A DNA stretch of 64,000 bases from Bipolaris cookei (Eukaryota > Ascomycota > Dothideomycetes > Pleosporales > Pleosporaceae). Below are positions 34,028-44,048 of this stretch, piece by piece. The notes under the pieces are model-generated. The model saw only the letters and a program-made list of their open reading frames with translations. It searched no databases and was not told where the DNA came from. Positions within the stretch are counted from its first letter, which is position 1. Each line of letters begins with the position of its first letter. The stretch lies in NCBI GenBank assembly GCA_002286855.1, contig NRSV01000015.1:1-64000 (forward strand). The letters run 5' to 3'. Both the position numbers and the translations under genes were made by a program.

Positions 34028-34359
34028 ATGAAGTGGACATTTATAGTCGCCTTCTCCTCTCTTTTAGTCAGCACCTCTGCTATCTGCTGTCTACCTGACC
34101 CTCAACCTGATGGTTGCCCATTGAGCTGTACCCGCAAATGCGCGTGTGTAAGTACTTGAAATTTCTATTTCTTAAATAACGACGTTGGGTAACAAAGTAA
34201 TAGTGCTATGGCCCTGAATTGAGGACATCCAAAAACAAATGCAAGAACGACTACAATTCTTGGTGGCCTAGTTATGCCGAGCCACCAGGTGTAACCGGAG
34301 AATGTCATGTGGATTCAACTAATGGTCAAAACAATGGTGTTTGGGCGTGTGTATCTTGA
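34028..34359 (+). CDS. small secreted cysteine-rich protein, effector-type candidate
   Basis: Two exons, 34028-34147 and 34204-34359, joined by a 56-bp intron (GTAAGT...TAG, phase 0), encode 91 aa. Each exon alone is too short to stand out. Residues 1-18 form a typical signal peptide (Lys-2, then a hydrophobic run ending STSA). The mature part of about 73 residues has ten Cys, at about positions 20, 21, 30, 34, 38, 40, 41, 53, 74 and 89, including two CC pairs; the intron falls between Cys40 and Cys41. No known domain was recognised. Small, secreted, Cys-rich and embedded in a transposon island are the usual marks of plant- or microbe-interaction effectors in Dothideomycetes, but function is inferred from these marks only. 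A copia LTR starts 32 bp after the stop codon. Confidence 0.72.
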
Positions 34360-34390
34360 TAGCCTACTTTATTACACAATGAAAGGGAGT

Positions 34391-34515
34391 TGTACGCTCA
34401 GAAGTACCATGTATAGTCACGTGGCTGCCCACTGACTAACAACGCTGTGTTTAAACTCGCTCTCAACATTATATACCAAGCAATACAAGACTTCTCACAA
34501 AATCAACTGCTTACA
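34391..34515 (+). repeat. copia-type LTR candidate (125 bp)
   Basis: Begins TGTACGCTCAG and ends CTGCTTACA, so it has matching TGTA...TACA termini. It is directly followed by a primer-binding site and, 66 bp on, by a gag-like frame. The downstream LTR partner was not found, so the left LTR is called on its ends and context only. Confidence 0.6.
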
Positions 34516-34516
34516 A

Positions 34517-34529
34517 TTATGGGCCCAGC
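34517..34529 (+). other. primer-binding site for half initiator tRNA-Met
   Basis: TTATGGGCCCAGC is the complement of GCTGGGCCCATAA, the anticodon stem-loop segment of eukaryotic initiator tRNA-Met. This is the half-tRNA priming used by copia-type elements. It starts two bases after the LTR end. Confidence 0.65.
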
Positions 34530-34580
34530 CTAATCCGCATATCTCTTTAACCAATTAACTATCTACCTGCCTATCCTACT

Positions 34581-35330
34581 ATGTCGATACACACAGCTCA
34601 TTCGGACATCATCCTCCAAGGACAAAGCAATTGGGAGCTTTGGTTCTTTATCGTTAAACGTATTGCCGAAGCAGGAGATGTTTTGGAATATATTGATCTT
34701 AACCAATCACCCAATCCTCCACAAAGCCCGTTCAGCCTGTTAGGCCAGCGCCTACAGTCATTGTCGACGGATCACCTGCAACTCTACCATCCCAGCAAGA
34801 CTTACTACAGTACAACCAAGATCGCAGTAGCTATTACAAGGAGATCAAAGAATACAGACGTCTTCGAGATAAGTTAGGACAAGTTGAAGCACACATTACT
34901 AAGACAATACAACAGTCCATGACCAAATCAAGACACTTGAAGATCTCTTTTCTCCTACTACTTCTGATATGGAGTATCGAATACAGAAAGACATGAAGCA
35001 GCAAAGGAACTTGGATAGCAGCAAGCCAGTACCTCATTAGTCTCAACTCTACCGTTCTTGCCGAGTACCTGCGCTATCATCGTACCACCTACTCAAGAAA
35101 GGCAACTATTCATGGAGGTGCCTTTGAAGCGACGATGAATGGCCAGCCATCTTCATACAACAACAAGAAACGATCAAGAGACAAGGCAAATAAACCCGTG
35201 AAGCCTTGCCTATGTGGCGACAGTACGAGAGAGCTACTCATTAAAACTAAATAGCCGAACTTTTTTCTTTTTGTAAGGGTGCGATGGGTTAACCATAAGT
35301 GCAAGGTAAACGATGATGAATTCGATAAAG
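34581..35330 (+). pseudogene. copia-type gag remnant
   Basis: The frame from 34581 reads as a Ty1/copia gag N-terminus (ILQGQSNWELWFFIVKRIAEAGDVLEYID). It then loses frame: the continuation VIVDGSPATLPSQQDLLQYNQDRSSYYKEIKEYRRLRDKLGQ lies in another frame, and a third piece near 35100-35220 reads ATIHGGAFEATMNGQPSS and ends KPCLCGD, the start of the usual gag zinc-binding motif. No protease, integrase or reverse transcriptase was found downstream. Confidence 0.65.
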
Positions 35331-35580
35331 AGCTATCTACTTCTTTATGCGCCCGCTTATTTACCTATTCGGAGGAAGATCATGCCGAGCGTCTGAGCGC
35401 TGCTTAGGCGGTGAGCAGAATCCGATATTTCAACACGTGCGCTATCAAGGAGCTACCCAAAGGGCGTCCAGTTCATCCCAGCTAGCTACCACGAAGGCTA
35501 CAGGCCAAGTACTACCAATGAATGCTTCAGCCTCTTACACTTTTTCCCTAAAGAGAGCCCGCTGGAGGATTGCCTTGCTA

Positions 35581-35620
35581 TCTAACACCTCTTTCTATTA
35601 TCTAACACCTCTTTCTATTA
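35581..35620. repeat. perfect 20-bp tandem duplication
   Basis: Two copies of TCTAACACCTCTTTCTATTA in tandem, in repeat-derived DNA. Confidence 0.85.
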
Positions 35621-35754
35621 TCAAACTGCTCTTTACCAACAGGCGTCTAGCAAGTAATAGCTATTGGATAACTAGATAAAGGCCGAAACATAATAGCCGC
35701 ACTATACAGTCAAAAAACCCTATTGTGAATAAACCCTATAGAACGGCCTTTGAC

Positions 35755-35832
35755 CAAAGTCTTACATAGTCCCTGACTGCATATAGACTCTAATGGAATA
35801 ATAATAATGATAATGATGATGATAATATGTGA
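35755..35832 (+). repeat. LINE 3'-tail fragment
   Basis: AAAGTCTTACATAG, CTGCATATAGACTCTAATGG and a terminal ATAATGAT-type repeat: the same 3' end as at 32560-32650, in the opposite orientation and without coding sequence. Confidence 0.7.
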
Positions 35833-36167
35833 CGACAGTCACTTCTGGGGTAATGCCCTTAGATAGATATAGCACTCCAGCAACGAGGATTCGTTGGAGA
35901 CCCTGAAAAGGCCAAGAAGATCGCTGACTTTGAGACTAAAATAATCATGAGATACTAAACAAGATTCGCGAAAAGAACAGAAGCTTTAAGAAGCACAAGG
36001 CTAGGCTGACAAGTGGGTACCCTTGACTGAGATTTGGGTAGGAGGCAGGGTTGGGGTTACTCGGACCAGGTGGTGGTGTTGGGTAGAGGCTACATAGACC
36101 AATGTTATACAAGAATTGGCTATACTTCCCTAATCTCGGTCCGGGTTAGGGCGAGACAGTAATCTGC

Positions 36168-36235
36168 GGTATTATTATTACTGTTCCATTATAGTCTATA
36201 TGCAGCTCGGGCCCATGTAAGACTTTGGCGCAACC
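36168..36235 (-). repeat. LINE 3'-tail fragment
   Basis: ATTATTATTACTG, TATAGTCTATATGCAGCTCG and CATGTAAGACTTTGG on the plus strand, so the tail points left. Another coding-less member of the family at 32560-32650 and 35755-35832. Confidence 0.7.
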
Positions 36236-36647
36236 ACTGTTCAATATTGTTCCCTCTATCTTCTTGTTCCTTACTATCTTAACTGCATATTCTGAAAACC
36301 TAAAAATCCTCGTAGGGAAAAAAGAGCTATCGGAGCTTGAACATAGAGTAGTGTGGTAGCACCCTATAGCGTATTTTCGTCTCGGTGGTATTTTTGTGTA
36401 GGCTCGGATATACTACGGCGGTCAGCGTTAAGGTGCGGGAGTTCGGTGGATTTTTTGCTGAAGAGTCATTGAGGTACGGCATGAGCCGTTTAAATGGTTG
36501 GTAGCCATAGAATGACGGTGATCGGAGGTAATCTGCGGTAAGCCGTGCGATTGTCTAGCGATTCGTAGTGGAAAGGAGTTATGGATGTAACCAAAGGTAG
36601 AGATAATCAATTCTATACCAGATAGAATAACAATGTAACAATCTTGT

Positions 36648-36720
36648 TAAGTAAAGTAACTAGTAAGAAAGTAGAATTTGAGTTGACCACAACGAGGGTA
36701 ATAATGAAATCTATCCATCC
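36648..36720. repeat. diverged copy of the flank of the palindromic element
   Basis: AAGTAAAGTAACTAGTAAGA and the following 55 bp match 49520-49592 (and, inverted, 48310-48382), with a few transition differences. In the palindrome this sequence lies directly outside the transposon end. Confidence 0.75.
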
Positions 36721-36754
36721 TTATCATACATGGGCAAATCGTTTTTTAGAAGAT

Positions 36755-36874
36755 AGGTTAAGCAGAAGTTAGCGTACCAAACTTTAGTTTTAACAATCAG
36801 AGAAAATCTTGTTGCTAACAACCTCTGTTTGATTGGCTGGAAATGACCTTGGTACACTAGCTTCTGCTTAACCT
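36755..36874. repeat. MITE-like inverted repeat, 120 bp
   Basis: 26-bp ends (36755-36780 and 36849-36874; AGGTTAAGCAGAAG...GTACCAA) are inverted copies with two mismatches, both transitions. No coding capacity. Confidence 0.65.
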
Positions 36875-37148
36875 GTTTGGCTGGCGAGAGATTTGTCCCC
36901 TGCGTTAGTGCTAGTGAAAGTTATTATTTAATTTTGGTTTAGCGCGTAACTTACGGACGCGACAACATCGCGACGTCGCGCGTCTTTACAATAGGTTGAT
37001 AATTGTCAGATGTAAGCTGCTATTATAAGTTTGTCAGATGGAAAATCATCTGGTGGATTATGAGCCAAACTAGCTATGGAAGGATGTAACATCATCAAGT
37101 ACAGCTGAAACGTGGTGACACGCGACGTGAAAAGCGAGTGCAGGCCCT

Positions 37149-37679
37149 ATGATTAAATGTATATCTTTATCTATACCTGCGCCTGCTCTAATATCTAGTA
37201 CTTCGTCTCCTTGCTCATCACCGCCTGTTTCTATTGCAGTGTCTGTTACGGTAGTCTCGCCTCCCGCCTGGCGGGCCCCGTCACTGCAAGAGTTTCTTGC
37301 AGATATCGAGAGTCGACGGTCACAACCAGTTCTATACCAGTGCAACGATATGTTCACAGCGAGTAATTTCTTGGTAAAAACGGGGCAGGAAGATGATCCA
37401 GTAGAGTTAGTTGAAGCGCGGAATATGGTTCTCGCTACGGAAGGGCTTTTCGCTTCTTGTACCCCAACCATGGCCTGGAACTATCACTTTGAAGATATGG
37501 GGGCTTTCTACACTGATCGATTTGCGTAGGTTGACGCTCAGGATGTAGCAACTGAAGCTGAGAATGCAGTTGTTGAGCCTCAGGATGCACCTTCGCTGCG
37601 GCCTAAGCGTGCTGCAGCAATAGCCGCTCCAGATGCTTGGAAATATCTTGGTTCACGCAAGAGACGTCGATGCCAGTAA
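37149..37679 (+). pseudogene. unidentified frame with one internal stop
   Basis: A frame of 176 sense codons broken only by TAG at 37527-37529. The protein has a Ser/Pro-rich start, a mixed middle (SLQEFLADIESRRSQPVLYQ, LVEARNMVLATEGLFAS) and a basic end (RPKRAAAIAA, GSRKRRRCQ). I do not recognise it. Its place between MITE-like and pogo-like repeats suggests transposon origin, but that is only context. Confidence 0.35.
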
Positions 37680-37743
37680 TTAGAAGATAGCATGATTAAA
37701 TATATTGTCTACCATCAACTGCTTTTTATACATCTAGACACTA

Positions 37744-39735
37744 ACGTAACCCACCACCGAATGGCGCACACCTACGGAATGGCGCACTTTGCAGCAACCC
37801 AACCTTCGCACTTGAATATCTCAACATCGCACCAAGCAATAAAGACGTACAATAGCTAGAATTAATCCTTAGAGCCTACTACATCTTTGTTGCATGTGCG
37901 CTTGTTGTGTCCTACCTCACCAGGCGTCTTGCAGCGACGAACACCCTTACTGCTACCACCTGCTTGCATCCCCTCCGCCTCCGCCTCCGCCTCAGCGTCT
38001 CTCTGTCGTACAATTTCCTCTGCCTCTGCTTGCAATAAGGCTTCACCTTCCTGGATCCGCTTATTCTTACGCTTCTTACACTCAGATGCAGCGTTGTTAG
38101 CTGCCTTAAGCTTAGCTACTCGAGCTTCAAGTAACATGTGTGAATGGTCCTTCAAAGTCAACCCCTTTTTGACCTGTAGAATCATCTCAATGATAAAATC
38201 AGGCGAGGGACTCTTATGTTCTCTTATCCTCTTGATAATTAGCGTCGTTTGGCTGTCTATTCCTACAGAATTGCTTGGTGTTTTAGGTTGCCAGGAGGTA
38301 GGTCCTGGTAGAGGTGGAGTTGGCGTACGAGGCTTGACTTCAAGCTTTGATAACACCACCTCTGGATCCAGTGGAACAAAGCCAGTGACTCGGAAGCTTG
38401 AAAAGATATTGCTCTTTGAGACTGCCTTCTCGTATACTGTTAGGAACGTTACTAGAAAGGTTTTTTAATCAACATGGTTGATGTGACTGTCTGCCAAGCC
38501 CCTGATCTCTTTCTTGTACGCCTGCTTCTGGGGGGCAAAACAACCAACGTTAAGCGGCTGCAGGATATGGAAAGCGTGAGGAAATATACAGAGAGCAATA
38601 ATCTTACTCTCTTCACAGAGATCCTGGAAGGCGAGGGACTTGTGGCTCTCATGGCCGTTGTCACGGTAACCACCGGGTTGCCATAACACCTGGATTCTGC
38701 TGCTGATTGGCTGAGTGCTACCAAGGTACTACACGTACGCTAGCCACCCATGATATATTCTGTTGACGAATTTCTGTTCTGATTCCTTACGCAACGTCTT
38801 GAGTCTTCACAGATAGTGTACGTAGCAATTCACCAACGCTTCCCAAAGCTTTTGGATTCGTGCTCCTAGCATCTTGTGACAGCCGTCGATAATGAGCAGT
38901 CAGTGGCCCAGCCGTTCTTACTGACGCCAATTCTCTAACCCTTTGGTTTATTGTGATACCAGGCTTTGTCGTGGTGCTTTGTTTTGAGGATGAAGAAAAG
39001 TGGGATAGACCACCCCATGGTGTTGATACCAGCGATCAGAGTAATCCACTCACGATCGCCAGGCTGAACACCAAGTGACTGGAGACGTCTCTCAGAAGCA
39101 GTAACCACCTTGACTGAACCAGTAACACCTATCTGGGAGCCAGTCTCGTCAAAGTTGTAGATATCTTCGTCCAGGATGCCATACTTGGCTTTGACGTTGC
39201 GTACAAGGTCAAACCAGGGGCTGATAACAGCTGGGTTGCTGCATAGGACTCTCCAGTGATCTCTTGGTCTAGACACCTGGGATTTGATCTCAGGCCTTCG
39301 GCGTACAAACTTGTAGGCCCAGTTGATTCCAGCCTGACCACCGCCGCAAGCAGCCAGCAGTTGATTAACGATCTCTTGTATAAAGCGAAGCGTAGGGGCA
39401 AAGCCTCACGCATCAAGCTTCTTTATATACTGCAAAATCGCCCCCTCTTCGTGCTTCTGAAGTTTTGATGAGTTGGGGTAGATAATGCATGTAGAAGCTG
39501 GTTTGGTGCGTTGCCTTCGAAGGGTAGTTTCAGGCACGTTGTACATAGTAGCAGCGCGTCACTGGCTTAATGATGCGTCAGATTTCATAGCTTAGATAGC
39601 AAAAGTAACTCTAGCTGTACGAGGAAGCGGTTCAAGATTAGGTGGTCGTGGCATTGTGAGTGGTGGCAGAAAGAAGTGTGGTCTTGGCAAAGTGCGCCAT
39701 TCTGGGGGTGTGCGCCATTCGGTGGTGGGTTACGT
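37744..39735 (-). pseudogene. pogo-like DNA transposon remnant C with zinc knuckle (1992 bp)
   Basis: The ends are about 50-bp inverted repeats starting ACGTAACCCACCACCGAATG at both sides, flanked by TA (37742-37743 and 39736-39737). On the minus strand the transposase can be followed in pieces: helix-turn-helix near 39560, CENP-B-like region, NFDETGSQIG (39129-39276 region), PGDREWITLIAG, then NGHESHKSLAFQ and LQPLNVGCFAP, where the last catalytic Asp is Asn. The C-terminal 165 codons (37862-38359) end in a degenerate CCHC (CKTPGEVGHNKRTC, second Cys replaced by Pro). Many stops and frameshifts show it is dead. Confidence 0.85.
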
Positions 39736-40229
39736 TAACTGTGATAAAAGTGCGTGATATTGCGTTTGCGTTAAAGTGCCGGTGGAAAGTGGCCCTCTCG
39801 CTTGTGAATCATGTTTTGTCTTCTCCATCTTCTTCTTGGACTTAAGATTGTCTTTACAGTTCAGAAGCACCGATTCAAAATAGCGGCAGAGTCAAATTTA
39901 ATAAAGTCATTTCAATTTCCTTTCCTCTCTCCATGCATTTACCTCGTGAACTACATAAGAGACGTTGACCGCCAGGCATACTTTTGCAGAACATCCGTTA
40001 CGATCGTTTCGTCAGGCATCGTCGTGAAAGCACAAAGAAGACTTTTTTCACGTTCCATGAATGCCGGAAACGGGAACCCATGAAAGAAGAAGGAACCAAA
40101 CACACCAAGTCTATCGTTAAAAGCCGCAATAGATGAAACTCCGTTCACAGCTTGCAGTCTGGGTATCCTGCACCTGCGCCCTTACTTCCTACTCGCCAAC
40201 CCGTGTGGCGCTCCTCGTACATGATGCGC
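39736..40229. other. SSB1 3' flank
   Basis: About 0.5 kb between the pogo-like remnant and the SSB1 stop codon. No gene recognised; the region nearest 40229 is the likely 3' untranslated region of SSB1. Confidence 0.45.
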
Positions 40230-42919
40230 TTATCGGGTAGAGAAAGCCTTGGTGACAGTGCGCTTGAGTGCGAGCTCCTTCTTCTTCAGATCTTCAGCGG
40301 AGGCATCCTCAACCTCGAGCTGAGCCATAGCATCAGAGAGAGCAGACTCAATCTTCTCCTTCTGGCCACGCTTGAGGCGGATAGAAGTGGTGGGGTCAGA
40401 GACCATCTCCTCAACGCGGGAGATGTAGGACTCAAGCTGTTGCCTGGACTCGAACTTCTTGCTGAAGGCCTCATCGCTGGACTTGAACTTCTGAGCGTCG
40501 TTGATCATGTTCTCGATGTCAGTCGACGAGAGCTTGCCAACGGCGTTGGAGATGGTGATGTTGGCGCTGCGACCAGAGGTCTTCTCGGTGGCAGTGACCT
40601 TCAGGATACCGTTGACATCAACCTCGAAAACGACCTCAAGAACGGCCTCCCCTGCGCGCATGGGAGGGATCGGTGCCAAGGTAAACTCGCCCAAGGAGGT
40701 GTTGTCCTCGCAGTTGACACGCTCACCCTGGAAGACAGGGAACTGGACGGTCTGCTGGTTGTCTGGGGAAGTCAGTGCATGGTCAAAAACAATCAATTGG
40801 GATTATCTTACCGGCAACAGTGGTGAAAGTCCTGTTGGAAGTTAGCAGTTGTCTATAAGATGCCGAAAGTGGGGAGAGGAAAGGGGAGCCATGAAGGTTG
40901 TGTCACGTGACGTAAACACCAACAACTTCGATAAAAGCAGAAATGTCGCGTCAGAGCAACATGGAAAGTCTTTAAAAGCACTTGCCTTTTCTTGATAGTC
41001 TAGAGAAAAGTCAGATAATGATCTAAGTAGAAATAGATAAATACTCACAGGAACAGTCTGGCCACGGGGAACGACGGGAGCGAAAATGTTACCCTCCATG
41101 GCGACACCAAGGGAGAGGGGAACGACATCGAGAAGGAGGAGGTCAGCAGTGTCGGCGGAGGTAGCCTTTCCAGAAAGGATACCAGCCTGGACGGCGGCAC
41201 CGTAGGCAACAGCCTCATCGGGGTTGATGCTCTTCTCGAGCTTCTTGCCGTTGAAGAAGTCGCTGAGGAGCTTCTGAATCTTAGGAATACGGGTAGAACC
41301 ACCAACGAGGACGATCTCATCAACCTTGTCCTTGCTGATGTTGGCGTCCTTGAGAACCTGGGCAACGGGGTCCAGAGTGCCAGCGAAGGCCTTCTGGTTC
41401 AGGTCCTCAAAACGAGCGCGCGTGATGTTCGCATTGAAGTCCTCGCCATCGAAGAGAGAATCAATCTCAACAGTGGTCTGGGTGGCATTGGAGAGAGTAC
41501 GCTTGGCACGCTCGCAAGCAGTTCGGAGACGGCGAAGAGCACGGGCATCTCCGCTGATGTCTGCAAAATGTCAGCAAGTGTATCAAAGAACAATGAAGAA
41601 TAAAAGGCTAGGCCTTCTGTAGTAGCCTAGCGAGTCCATGACTGTTCGAGATGGGTTTGTTGCTGCTGCAGCTACTATAGTAGCCCAACAGGACCATTAC
41701 CATGAAAAATGGGTGTTTCGCTGCTGCAGCCACTGTAATAGCACCGCGAGCTTATAGCCATTTAAAATGGTGTTGTTGCCATCGTAGTTGCAAAAACCGA
41801 CTTCTGAGGGGAAAGGAAATTTTTGATCACTCCACGTACCCTTCTTGGTCTTCTTAGTGAATTCCTTCTTGAAGTGATCAAGGAGATTCGTATCGAAGTC
41901 TTGGCCGCCCAAATGTGTGCTTTAGTTTTTAGTTAGCTAAAGTGTTTGTGGAGAAGCAAAAAGGAGGACTTACTCTCCGGCAGTAGCCTTGACAGTGAAG
42001 ACACCACCCTGAATGTGCAGGAGAGACACATCGAAAGTACCACCGCCGAGATCGTAGATGAGGACGTTCCTCTCCTTGTCAGATTTACCGGCACCAAGAC
42101 CGTAAGCAATAGCGGCGGCGGTGGGCTCGTTGATGATACGGAGAACGTTGAGGCCAGCAATGGCACCAGCATCCTTGGTAGCCTGACGCTGGTTGTCGTT
42201 GAAGTAAGCAGGCACAGTGATGACGGCCTTCTCGACCTTCTTTCCGAGCTTGGTCTCAGCGACCTCCTTCATCTGTGGGGTGTGTTAGTTCCGCCTCGCC
42301 ACACAAATCGTGTATTTGCCCGCTGGACAGGGTATGTGGGCGCAGATCGTACCTTGACGAGAACCATGGCAGAGATCTCCTGAGGAGAAAACTGCTTCTT
42401 CTCACCGAGGTACTCGACCTCGACCATGGGGCTGCCGTTTTGGTCAACGACCTTGAATGGCCATGACTTGATGTCCTTTGTGACGGTCTCGTCCTCGAAT
42501 CGGCGACCAATGAGACGCCTAGCAGAGTCAGTCTACTGATCGCATGTGCAACATGTCTGCGAAAAAGAAAAACTCACTTAACATCGAAGACAGTGTTCTC
42601 GGGGTTCATAGCAGCCTGGTTCTTGGCCGCCTCACCGATAAGACGCTCCTCTGAGGTGAAGGACACGAACGAGGGAGTGGTGAAGCTACCCTGCTCGTTG
42701 GCAACTGTAGGGAAGCATGGTTAGACGATTGCTTTGATGATAATGATGATGAATTGAGTGGGCGCATACTGATCTCGACATTGGTGCCCTCGTAGTTGGC
42801 AACACAAGAGTAGGTAGTGCCTGGGGATATCGGTTAGCACATGCCACTGTGGGGTAATATTGCGAGTGTTGCGCACCAAGATCGATGCCGATGGCACCCT
42901 CGTAGACTTCTTCGCTCAT
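40230..42919 (-). CDS. SSB1: Ssb-type ribosome-associated Hsp70
   Basis: Ten exons on the minus strand: 42877-42919, 42770-42820, 42578-42704, 42353-42518, 41974-42272, 41840-41919, 41049-41560, 40986-40999, 40812-40831 and 40230-40762. They splice to 614 aa, matching yeast Ssb (613). The Hsp70 signatures are present: IGIDLGTTYSCVANYEG, the phosphate motif IYDLGGGTFDVSLL, VDEIVLVGGSTRIPKIQ and the linker-proximal LLLLDVVPLSLG, with the Ssb-like start MSEEVYEGAIGIDLG. Ssb binds nascent chains at the ribosome tunnel with the RAC co-chaperone. Oddities: exons of 14 and 20 nt near the 3' end, a GC-AG intron (40832-40985, donor GCAAGT) and a 279-bp intron 6 with internal repeats. The C-terminus does not end in EEVD, as expected for Ssb. 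Confidence 0.94.
41618..41790. repeat. three imperfect ~58-bp tandem repeats in SSB1 intron 6
   Basis: Units start near 41618, 41674 and 41732 with CTRTARTAGC, share an ATGG/AAATGGG core and end in GCTGCTGCAGCYAC or a decayed version. They account for the unusual intron length (41561-41839). Confidence 0.6.
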
Positions 42920-44048
42920 GATTGCGGTGTGTGTGGAAGGAACAACCTGAAGTAAAATTGAAGAGCAGGAAGGTGTTGGAGAGAAGGTGGGAAAAAAGGG
43001 CTGGGAATCTTTTTTGCGCTTGCTTAAAGGCGAGCGAACGGAGAAAAATTGGCCTCGCAGGGATCGTTCGTAGTGTCGGCGGGCGACGCTAGGCGCACTC
43101 GGTTAACTTGTTCGCCGGCGCTTGTCGATACCTTGGAAAATAAAATAATTGGAGGCAGCAAAACCCAGAGGCGAACCTCGATTGGTCTCGGGGAGACTTC
43201 TTTTCTCCTTAAATCACAAGGGTTGAGAGAGACTTTGTAGAAAAATCACTATGAATATTCAAAAGCAGCGGTACCCTTTGCGGGCAGAGAAATTCCAGAT
43301 CCCAGAGCGCGAGTACCTTTGTAGAAGGTAACAACATAGGCTGTGCAGCTGACACTCATGTTCTGCTGGTGGACCCAGGTATCGGTCCATTCTCAAAGCA
43401 AGCGTACTTCTTTTGTTTTTGCGGGAGACAGTTGCAGAATGGCAACTCGGATCGCGTTTTTTTAGCTCTGGATGCTTAGGAAAGACACGAGCCTCGACCC
43501 AAAGGCCTTCATCCTAACGAAACAGAAAAATCACACAATACCTGAGCCATTGATAGTATATGGTCGAATACAGAAGTTTGGCTAGGCATTGTGATACATT
43601 GTTTCTACAAACCATGTCTTGCCTCCATGGTTGCTCTCTGGTACTGGGTCTAGAAACCCATATCCATTTTCGCAAGCAGATAGATGGACTGAGAATCATA
43701 CACATATCACTAACAGGCTTACATATGACTATTAGACTAAATTGCTTCGGATCCATCAAATAGTTGACTTCATTCTGGTAGCTATAATACCAGCAAGGAA
43801 TAGCGTGTAATGAAACTCTTACCCTGACGGAAAGTTTTCAGATACCGATTTTCTATGTCTTCATCAAAGACTTGATCAAATCACGAGCTTTCTCTGCTTC
43901 CATGCTCGGAACCGTCATCATCCAACGTCCGGCCCTTTCCCCTCCTGGCCTCCATATCCCGTAGAAAACGCCGTACACCAACTCTATAATACACCAATTC
44001 CCCACTGTCCTCAAAAAACCCGCCATGTAAACCAGAATTGCCACAGTC
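42920..44048. other. SSB1 promoter and E2 3' flank
   Basis: No gene recognised. A 61-codon minus frame at 43853-44044 directly follows the E2 stop codon and is probably its 3' untranslated region. Confidence 0.45.

Larger units (their letters stand above)
36240..37148. other. repeat-derived DNA with a MITE-like hairpin
   Basis: No gene recognised. Holds the repeat at 36648-36720 and the inverted repeat at 36755-36874, listed separately. Confidence 0.4.
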
